Below are positions 58,092 through 64,000 of a stretch of 64,000 nucleotides of DNA, one piece after another. The stretch spans positions 1 to 64,000 of the forward strand of contig MWCO01000018.1 in assembly GCA_002070115.1 (NCBI GenBank), read 5' to 3'. The stretch's first letter is position 1, and the number at the start of each line of letters is the position of its first letter. The translations under genes were made by a program, and so were the position numbers. The stretch is from Deltaproteobacteria bacterium ADurb.Bin207. GTDB lineage: Bacteria; Myxococcota_A; Polyangia; Polyangiales; Polyangiaceae. The notes under the pieces are model-generated. The model had not been told where the DNA came from, searched no databases, and worked only from the letters and a program-made list of their open reading frames with translations.

Positions 58092-59792
58092 GTGAAGTCT
58101 CTCGACGAAATCAAGCCGGGCCTCACCCTCGGCCGGTATGAATGTCTTTTGCCCATCGCACGAGGCGGAATGGCCGCTGTGTGGGCGGCGCGCATGACCG
58201 GAGCCAGAGGGTTCGAGAAGTTCTTCGCGATCAAGACCATGCTCCCAACCTTGAACGACGATCCCAACTTCGAGCGTATGTTCTTGGATGAAGCGCGTAT
58301 CACATCTCGTATTCAGCACCCCAATGTTGCTGAAATCCTTGACCTGGGCGAGCAGGACAACCTGCTATATATCGTCATGGAGTGGATCGACGGCGCTCCG
58401 CTCAGTCTCATCATGCGAGAAGCGTTTCGTCGTGGGGGAATGCCGATTCCTATCGCTGTCAAGATCGTGCAAGACACGTGTGCCGCGCTCCATGCCGCTC
58501 ATGAACTCAAAGGGGAGGACGGAAAAAACCTCGAACTCGTCCACCGTGATGTCTCACCGCAGAACATCATGCTCACCGAAAGCGGTGTGGTGAAACTCGT
58601 CGACTTTGGTGTTGCCAAAGCGTTGGGTCGTTCCGCCGGCGAAACCGATACCGGTCTCATCCGAGGAAAACTCGCCTATCTGTCTCCCGAACAGGTTGTC
58701 GCACAACCCCTGGACCGTCGCTCCGACTTGTTTGCCGTCGGTGTCATCCTCTATCAGATGACCACGGGAAAACACCCATTTCGAGGGGATAACCCGGGCG
58801 CGACGATGAACAATATCTTGCGTCGAAAGGTCCCCAAACCCAGCCAAATCGTCGGTCCTACCTATCCGGCTTTGCTCGATGAAATCGTCATGCGCGCCAT
58901 CGATCGCGAGCAAGAGTTTCGTTATCAGACGGGAGCTGAGTTGTACAAAGCGCTCGACGATGTATTTGTTGGGCAGCAACGCGCCACGACGGAAGATATC
59001 AAACTTTATATCGGTCCCATCATTGGTCCTTCGGGCGCGGAGTTTCGGCGCGCGTTACAGCAGGCTTGTCGTTCTCCGTCTCACGATGGAGAGAGTGTTG
59101 CCGCGTTGCTCGCCTCGGGTGCCCATCCGGTCGAAGGGACTCCGTCTTCTGGGCAATGGAGGCTCCCGGACGGTGCCTTGGACCAGAACGCGGCTGGTCA
59201 GCAGGAGACGCGATCTGCTCCCGAATCGGCAAATTTCGACCCTCCTGCGGCCGTTTCTGTCTCGCGAAGATCCGCTTCCAAACCCAACTCCGACGACATT
59301 CTGTTTTCCGAATCGACGATGTCAGGTTCGGAGCGAGATGCTCGGCCTTCCGCATCCCGACGCGGAAAAACCGTCGGACTCATTGTCACGGGTGTGGTCT
59401 TGACGCTAGCCGTTGGAATTTTGCTTGCCACGAGATTCGTTTCTCCCCACACGAATACGACTGCCGATACGGTACAAACCATCGATTCCGTCGCACCGGA
59501 TGCGGCAGCGCTCGAAAACGCTACGCCGGTGCTGGACGTGGATGTGCCGCTGGGAGATGCCAGCGTTGTGGACGATGTCGACGAAAAACAGCCGACGAAT
59601 AGCGATGATGGCGTCGTTGCGCCGGTGGCTGCTTCCGCATCGGCGCATCCGGTGGAGACGCGTGCGTCTTCGGAATCGAAGTCTTCTCATGGCAAGCCTC
59701 CAACGACCAAGGGTTCGACGACCAAGCCTTCGACGACGAAGCCGGCGAGCACCAAGCAATGGACGCCTCCGGTCAGTAACCCCGGGTTTTAA
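58092..59792 (+). CDS. Membrane-anchored Ser/Thr protein kinase (PknB-like)
   Basis: 566 residues from a GTG, chosen because the kinase domain begins ten residues later (LTLGRYECLLPIARGG). The Gly-rich loop, K48, E67, HRD at 151-153 (VHRDVSPQNIML) and DFG at 171-173 are all present, so it should be active; the region LAYLSPEQ stands in for APE. After about residue 290 a low-complexity Ser/Pro/Gln region leads to one transmembrane helix (about 430-450), then a 116-residue periplasmic Ser/Thr/Lys-rich tail (KPPTTKGSTTKPSTTKP). No PASTA domains. It may sense envelope status. Divergent from the propeller gene and 214 bases away. Confidence 0.9.
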   Translation: MKSLDEIKPGLTLGRYECLLPIARGGMAAVWAARMTGARGFEKFFAIKTMLPTLNDDPNFERMFLDEARITSRIQHPNVAEILDLGEQDNLLYIVMEWIDGAPLSLIMREAFRRGGMPIPIAVKIVQDTCAALHAAHELKGEDGKNLELVHRDVSPQNIMLTESGVVKLVDFGVAKALGRSAGETDTGLIRGKLAYLSPEQVVAQPLDRRSDLFAVGVILYQMTTGKHPFRGDNPGATMNNILRRKVPKPSQIVGPTYPALLDEIVMRAIDREQEFRYQTGAELYKALDDVFVGQQRATTEDIKLYIGPIIGPSGAEFRRALQQACRSPSHDGESVAALLASGAHPVEGTPSSGQWRLPDGALDQNAAGQQETRSAPESANFDPPAAVSVSRRSASKPNSDDILFSESTMSGSERDARPSASRRGKTVGLIVTGVVLTLAVGILLATRFVSPHTNTTADTVQTIDSVAPDAAALENATPVLDVDVPLGDASVVDDVDEKQPTNSDDGVVAPVAASASAHPVETRASSESKSSHGKPPTTKGSTTKPSTTKPASTKQWTPPVSNPGF

Positions 59793-60166
59793 CTAGATTT
59801 TTCACGATGTGGGGCAGCGCCTTTCTCGTGAAACGAGGCTTTGGCTTCTTACGCGAACCCGATGAATCCGAAGCAGGCTTCCTCGCAATTAGGTCAGTCG
59901 AGCCAGAATACGAACGCTGCGAGATGCCATCGCTGCGCTAGCTTTCACGAGCGAAGTGACGAGTCGGTTCATGGAGGGGAGGCACTTGTGTGGGCGCTTT
60001 TTCTGTCGTTCGGAACGCGATTTCGAAGTTCGACCGTCCGAAGGAAAGGCGGCAACGCGGCTGCACGCTTGCGTGAGCCACGCTTGAAAATGCTGTTTTC
60101 ATGAGGTTTCGCGTTGAGCCCGCGTGGGGTATCTCAGGCGTGTGCAGTCGGTTGGGGTATGTCGAT
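59793..60166. other. Intergenic region between kinase and Gly-rich lipoprotein genes
   Basis: 374 bases between convergent ends. A 7-bp inverted repeat (TTCACGA 59801-59807, TCGTGAA 59826-59832) with an 18-base loop lies just after the kinase stop; it has T before the left arm but not after the right arm, so it is a weak terminator at best. No gene supported. Confidence 0.4.
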
Positions 60167-60712
60167 TCAGCCATCTCCCGCGGCGCCACTCGATCCACTG
60201 GCGCCGGCTTCGCCGCCAACACCTCCTGTGGCTCCGGCGGCTCCGCTAGCTGCTCCGGTTCCGCCCGTGGCACCTCCTGTCCCTCCAGTTCCTCCCGTGG
60301 CACCGCCGGTTCCACCAGTTCCCCCGGTTCCACCTGTGGCGCCGCCCGCTCCTCCGGTGGCTCCACCAGTTCCCCCGGTTCCACCCGTGGCGCCGCCCGT
60401 GCCTCCGGTGGCTCCGCCGACCCCCCCCGTGGATCCCGCTTCTCCGCTTGCGCCCGACGATCCGCCTGTTTGTCCTGCGGCGCCGCTTTGACCGCCGATG
60501 CCTGCTTCTGCGCCGGTGGCGCCTTGTCCGCTTTGCCCGGAGTGTCCACCGGTGGTGCCCCCCGTTCCCCCATGGTTTGCGCCGCCGGCTGGGTGTAATT
60601 TCTCGTAATCAAAAGAAAAATCAGGGTATCCGCAGGCCGGTATCAGCGAATACACCGCGAGAAAGATGCCCGCGCTTACAAGGATGAAGCCTTTTCGTTC
60701 AGGACGAGCCAT
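60167..60712 (-). CDS. Lipoprotein with long Gly/Thr/Ala repeat tail
   Basis: 181 residues; its ATG overlaps the stop codon of the PEGA gene by one base (TAATG) and GGGGGAAC lies upstream. The leader ends in a lipobox (IPAC, Cys near 27), then a short segment (DFSFDYEKL) and a tail of about 135 residues made of GGTGGATGG-type units. The tail matches linkers of myxobacterial surface lipoproteins that usually carry a globular domain afterwards, yet here the frame ends. It could be a complete brush-like lipoprotein or a remnant. Encoded by tandem DNA repeats (listed). Confidence 0.7.
   Translation of the reverse strand: MARPERKGFILVSAGIFLAVYSLIPACGYPDFSFDYEKLHPAGGANHGGTGGTTGGHSGQSGQGATGAEAGIGGQSGAAGQTGGSSGASGEAGSTGGVGGATGGTGGATGGTGGTGGATGGAGGATGGTGGTGGTGGATGGTGGTGGATGGTGAASGAAGATGGVGGEAGASGSSGAAGDG
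60312..60413. repeat. Two near-identical 51-bp direct repeats in the Gly-rich gene
   Basis: The copies at 60312-60362 and 60363-60413 differ at three positions. Each encodes a 17-residue GGTGG-type unit on the minus strand. Shorter, more diverged units flank them. Such sequence is prone to slippage. Confidence 0.8.
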
Positions 60713-61764
60713 TAGAAGTTCCCCCATACGGTGGCCCCCGGAGCGCCGAGAGGACCCCCTGCAGACAGTCCTACTTGGGTATGCGCCGATTGGGGAGCTG
60801 GTTCTGTTTCATGGCGTTGCAACAATATTACGGTCCCGATTCCAGCACTCAGCAGGCCAGCGCCAACAAAGCCGTTGGCGGCCATCATATAGATCTTTCC
60901 GCGATCGGATGTGCTCTCGAGCGAGGCAGGGCAATGGTTTCCCGCGCATTGGGTTTCCAGCCGATCGATGGTGTCGTTACGAAGTTTGACGAACATGCCT
61001 CCGATCACGAGACTGGTGATGCCGCCTCCGAGAAAGTAGTATCCGATGCGTTGCGACGGCGCGATGGGGTTGGGTTCGGGGGATGGTTTGGGCGCGGGGG
61101 CGAGAGGTGGTGGGGCTTTTGGTGTTTGTTTCGTAATCGTAACCGTTTCGACGCGTCCTTCTTCAAGGGAGACAACCTGGGTGAATACTTCTTTGCCGTC
61201 GACGGTGACGACGACGCGGTGTTCGCCTGGGTCCGAGGGCATTTCCACGCCAAAGGAAGCGGCGCCGATGAGAACGCCGTCGAGGTGGACGACTGCGCCT
61301 GCCATGCTTTCGCTACGAAGAATCTTGAGTCGCGGCATTCGTTGTTCGAGTTTTTGTCGCGCTTGATCGGCGTTTTCCACGACGTCCTCGGCGGCTTCTT
61401 CCCGTGCGCGATCGATGGTGATTCGGTATGTGCCCAGCGCTTCGGTCCAGCGTCCGAGATGCTCCAGGCATAGGGCAACATGGAACATGACTTGGGGCGT
61501 GGGGCGGACCGCGGCGACTTCATGGAACTTGGTTAGAGCGTTTTTGTAATCGCCCGCGGCTTCCAAGGCCAACCCGGCTTGGAACAAAGCTCGTGCTTCT
61601 TTGATTTCGGCGGCGGTTGGAGCGGCGAAGATCGGCTCTTGCGCGAAGATCGCTGTGCTTGCGACCGCTACCGACACGAGCAAACGAGCGAGTGCTTGTC
61701 GCTGGCGATGGCTTGCGGAACGTGTTGGAAAACGGGTCCGCGGGGGTTGAAGTCGTTGACGCAT
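60712..61764 (-). CDS. TPR-PEGA membrane protein
   Basis: 350 residues. A basic N-terminus and signal-like helix (about 27-48) precede a TPR segment (EARALFQAGLALEAAGDYKN, MFHVALCLEHLGRWTEALG) and then a PEGA domain (about 160-215: VVHLDGVLIGAASFGVEMPS, GEHRVVVTVDGKEVFTQVV). A Pro-rich linker (220-250) leads to one or two transmembrane helices (GYYFLGGGITSLVIGGMFV; ANGFVGAGLLSAGIGTVIL) and a short end. This TPR-PEGA layout is common in myxobacterial surface and Ser/Thr-kinase-associated genes. The downstream lipoprotein is coupled to its stop. Function unknown; likely outer part of an envelope complex. Confidence 0.82.
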   Translation of the reverse strand: MRQRLQPPRTRFPTRSASHRQRQALARLLVSVAVASTAIFAQEPIFAAPTAAEIKEARALFQAGLALEAAGDYKNALTKFHEVAAVRPTPQVMFHVALCLEHLGRWTEALGTYRITIDRAREEAAEDVVENADQARQKLEQRMPRLKILRSESMAGAVVHLDGVLIGAASFGVEMPSDPGEHRVVVTVDGKEVFTQVVSLEEGRVETVTITKQTPKAPPPLAPAPKPSPEPNPIAPSQRIGYYFLGGGITSLVIGGMFVKLRNDTIDRLETQCAGNHCPASLESTSDRGKIYMMAANGFVGAGLLSAGIGTVILLQRHETEPAPQSAHTQVGLSAGGPLGAPGATVWGNF

Positions 61765-61929
61765 GGACGAGGCTATCCTTCCCTACCAGAGCGTACTTTC
61801 CTCATCGCTGGCGGACAAGCGTTGGAAGGGATGGTTGCGCATTCGTCCTAGGGCCGAACAACGCGGAGCCGCTTGGCGGGGAAAGGTTAAGCTTGCGTAT
61901 TTTATGATAAATATTGCGAACCTCTGGGT

Positions 61930-62409
61930 TCAGGAGTGTTTTGCATCCCGGTCATAAGCTTCGATGACGGTCGGTGGGGCTTGGATGAGTTCGATGAGTA
62001 CGCCTTCACCTCCGAGCGGGAAGGCATCATTGCCTTTCGGATGGATGAAGCAGACATCATGTCCTGCTGCTCCTTTTCGGATTCCTCCTGGGGTGAACCG
62101 CACGCCTTGTTCCGTGAGCCAAGCCACTGCGCGAGCCAGGTCATCGACCCACAATCCCACGTGATTGAGGGCGGGCTCATGCACGCGAGGTGCTTTGTCG
62201 GGATCGATGGGCTCCATCAGGTCGACTTCCACGCGCCACGGGCCGGTTCCGAGCACGGCAATATCCTCATCGACATTTTCTTTTTCGCTTCGGTAGCTGC
62301 CTTGCAAGGACAAGCCGAGCGTGTCCACCCACAAGCGACGAAGGTTTTCTTTGCTTCTGCTTCCTACGGCAATCTGTTGCACGCCGAGCACCCGGAACGG
62401 TCGATTCAT
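61930..62409 (-). CDS. VOC-family (glyoxalase-fold) protein, methylmalonyl-CoA epimerase-like
   Basis: 159 residues; GGAG precedes the ATG. Two beta-alpha-beta-beta-beta modules: [20 protein letters not shown] and [20 protein letters not shown]; a later Glu in GVLIELIQA and the two His/Gln positions suit a metal site. Length and the HVGLWVDD phrase fit methylmalonyl-CoA epimerase, but the first metal ligand is Gln rather than His at QQIAVG, so another VOC activity is possible. Starts divergently from the branching-enzyme gene. Confidence 0.75.
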   Translation of the reverse strand: MNRPFRVLGVQQIAVGSRSKENLRRLWVDTLGLSLQGSYRSEKENVDEDIAVLGTGPWRVEVDLMEPIDPDKAPRVHEPALNHVGLWVDDLARAVAWLTEQGVRFTPGGIRKGAAGHDVCFIHPKGNDAFPLGGEGVLIELIQAPPTVIEAYDRDAKHS

Positions 62410-62739
62410 ATTCTTGTCTCCTCACGTGTTGCACGCACGCCGTGGCTTATGGGAACCCTTGTTTTGCGGGACGAATGCGGCACGAGTCCGCACAAGGTGT
62501 TCGTCGTAGCCTAGGTCGGGCCGGTCGAGCAAACAAGCCAAGAAGACGGTTCACGTAAGGAGAGCCAGATCGTGAATTCTGGTGCTTGCGGCATCAAAAT
62601 GATTCGTGGGAACCGTCCTGGTTCCGGCACTTGTTGCGGTTGCGGGAAGCGTTGGGAAGTTGGCATGCTTGGTTGACTTCGTGCGGGTTTCCCCTCATAT
62701 AGTCGCGCGATTGCGCAGCCCCTGAAGGAGAATTCGAGC
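62410..62739. other. Divergent intergenic region before the branching-enzyme gene
   Basis: 330 bases without a supported gene. The last 20 hold the AAGGAG site (62725-62730) of the next gene. Possible sigma54-like pieces (TGGCATG near 62662) have the wrong spacing and are not proposed. Confidence 0.4.
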
Positions 62740-64000
62740 ATGTCCATCCATCGAAACGAAATCGTTGCCATCGCCGACGCCCAGCATGGACAGCCTTTTC
62801 AAGTGTTGGGACCGCATCAAGACGAACATGGGGCATGTATTCGCGCCTATCATCCCATGGCCGTGGCTTGTTGGATCGTGGGAATCGATGACGGCAAGCT
62901 GCTGGCGGAGGCGAAACTCATCGAGCCAAGAGGTGTTTTTGAAGCTGCGTTGACCAGCATTCCTTCGGCCTACCGGCTCCGGTACCGAAACGAAAAAGGG
63001 GACGAATGGGAGGAAGAGGATCCGTATCGCTTTGCCTCTCAACTCAGTGAGTTTGATTTGCACCTGCTGCGTGAAGGAACGCATTATCGGACATGGGAAA
63101 AACTCGGGGCTCATCTCGTGACCATCGATGGCGTCCATGGCGTTCGGTTCGTCGTGTGGGCGCCCAATGCGAAACGAGTGAGTGTGGTCGGTGATTTCAA
63201 CCAATGGGATGGTCGTCGCCACGCGATGAGGAAACACGAGGGCAATGGCTTATGGGAGATTTTCGTGCCTGGGGTAGGGCATGGGGACGTCTATAAATTC
63301 GAGGTATTTCCCAATCATGGTGAGCTGGCGATGCTCAAGGCGGATCCTTTCGCCTTTTATACGGAAGTGCCTCCCAAGTCCGCTTCCCGCGTGTATGATC
63401 TATCGGGGTATTCATGGAAAGACGATGCATGGATGGCGGCGCGTGCGAAGGCCGAGCCCCTGGCGGAGCCCGTCTCGGTATACGAAGTGCATCTCGGCTC
63501 TTGGATGCATAAAGAAGACGGTTTTTCGTTGTCCTATCGGGAGGCGGCGCACAAACTTGCCGCCTATGTCAAAGAGATGGGGTTCACGCATGTCGAGTTA
63601 TTGCCCATTACCGAGCATCCTTTTTATGGCTCGTGGGGATACCAGACCATGCATTTTTTTGCGCCGACGAGCCGCTTTGGGACTCCGTCGGAACTGATGG
63701 AATTTATTGATGTTCTTCATGAAAATGGAATCGGAGTGATTCTGGACTGGGTTCCTGCCCACTTCCCTACGGATGGCCATGGCTTGGCGGAATTCGATGG
63801 CACGCATCTCTATGAGCATGCGGACCCCCGGGAAGGGATCCATCGGGATTGGAACACGATGGTATTCAATTATGGGCGGACGGAAGTCTGGAACTTCTTG
63901 TTGGCGAGCGCGCTATTTTGGATGGAAGTGTATCACTTCGATGGCATTCGGGTCGATGCGGTGGCATCGATGCTGTACCGGGATTATTCTCGAAAAGAAG
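62740..64000 (+). CDS. glgB: 1,4-alpha-glucan branching enzyme, 5' part
   Basis: The frame runs from ATG (AAGGAG nine bases before) to the window edge, 420 codons so far, with no stop. The N-terminal CBM48 domain ([40 protein letters not shown]) is followed by the GH13 catalytic domain: [47 protein letters not shown] and [20 protein letters not shown], in which the catalytic nucleophile Asp lies in the last. This is the bacterial GlgB order. The enzyme introduces alpha-1,6 branches into glycogen. The remaining C-terminal half is outside the window. Confidence 0.95.
   Translation, partial: MSIHRNEIVAIADAQHGQPFQVLGPHQDEHGACIRAYHPMAVACWIVGIDDGKLLAEAKLIEPRGVFEAALTSIPSAYRLRYRNEKGDEWEEEDPYRFASQLSEFDLHLLREGTHYRTWEKLGAHLVTIDGVHGVRFVVWAPNAKRVSVVGDFNQWDGRRHAMRKHEGNGLWEIFVPGVGHGDVYKFEVFPNHGELAMLKADPFAFYTEVPPKSASRVYDLSGYSWKDDAWMAARAKAEPLAEPVSVYEVHLGSWMHKEDGFSLSYREAAHKLAAYVKEMGFTHVELLPITEHPFYGSWGYQTMHFFAPTSRFGTPSELMEFIDVLHENGIGVILDWVPAHFPTDGHGLAEFDGTHLYEHADPREGIHRDWNTMVFNYGRTEVWNFLLASALFWMEVYHFDGIRVDAVASMLYRDYSRKE

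Noticed and set aside
60114-60491. Pro-rich plus-strand reading frame (APVPPVAPPVPP type)
   Set aside because: It is the complement of the Gly/Thr-rich minus-strand gene, which has a lipobox, a ribosome site and TAATG coupling; the antisense frame has none.
59938-60612. Long minus-strand frame overlapping the Gly-rich gene in another phase
   Set aside because: It only reflects the repetitive DNA read one base out of frame; no start site or domain.
62660-62680. Sigma54 promoter before glgB
   Set aside because: TGGCATG is followed by TTGA with one base too many of spacing, and the GC of the -12 element is missing.
1-64000. tRNA, rRNA or riboswitch genes
   Set aside because: No cloverleaf, conserved rRNA segment or known riboswitch pattern was seen in the gaps, though reading by eye can miss weak ones.

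Overview
The window reads as chromosomal DNA of a Gram-negative, predatory or gliding type of bacterium, most likely a member of the Myxococcota (Polyangia side). The reasons are a run of TPR and PglI/GltG-type genes like the myxobacterial gliding (Glt/Agl) and spore-coat (Nfs) machines; a C-terminal sorting tail of the MYXO-CTERM kind; many lipoproteins with Gly/Thr/Ala-rich linkers, Cys-rich repeats and MopE-like motifs; a membrane Ser/Thr kinase; PEGA-domain proteins; and an FHA-GAF-sigma54 activator. No rRNA, tRNA, CRISPR array, transposase or phage gene was seen. The DNA looks like one ordinary chromosome segment.

Layout. 0.16-10.6 kb (minus): a seven-gene envelope-machine operon (coiled-coil protein, two large TPR proteins, TPR lipoprotein, small exported protein, three-helix membrane protein, GltG/PglI-like protein that ends before the expected TonB-like domain). 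10.9-12.6 kb (plus): an ECF sigma factor and its zinc-finger anti-sigma factor, divergent from that operon. 12.6-22.5 kb: a large lipoprotein, a GT39-like glycosyltransferase, a Cys-rich surface protein, signal peptidase II, a UbiA prenyltransferase, a cyclophilin lipoprotein and several unknowns. 22.5-26 kb: small proteins, the FHA-GAF-sigma54 activator and LolA. 26.4-31 kb: two FadL-like outer-membrane proteins and a Cys-rich/beta-propeller lipoprotein in one overlapping operon, then another lipoprotein.

31-38.5 kb: a HAD nucleotidase, then a four-gene redox module (HdrC-like, HdrB-like, FrdB-like, FrdA-like) that looks like a fumarate reductase joined to heterodisulfide-reductase-type subunits, followed by ArgE, a formylglycine-enzyme-like lipoprotein and an ArsC-family protein. 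38.6-50 kb: a giant alpha-2-macroglobulin lipoprotein with its thioester, a PrsW-like intramembrane protease with a repeat tail, an AI-2E family transporter, an unknown membrane protein, a fused double phosphoribosyltransferase and a PilZ protein. 50-58 kb: unknowns, a MopE-like/choice-of-anchor-L lipoprotein, a HAD-IG 5'-nucleotidase, and an NlpC/P60-like surface protein coupled to a secreted propeller-like protein. 58-64 kb: Ser/Thr kinase, a translationally coupled TPR-PEGA protein and Gly-rich lipoprotein, a VOC-family protein, and the 5' part of a glycogen branching enzyme that runs off the window.

Much of the content concerns the cell envelope: lipoprotein maturation and transport (LspA, LolA), surface lipoproteins, outer-membrane channels, and a TPR/TonB-like trans-envelope machine. 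Signalling (ECF/anti-sigma, FHA activator, kinase, PilZ) is interspersed. Many convergent neighbours abut within a few bases or overlap, leaving little room for terminators. Start codons were chosen from ribosome binding sites and signal peptides, so several CDS are shorter than the longest open frame.
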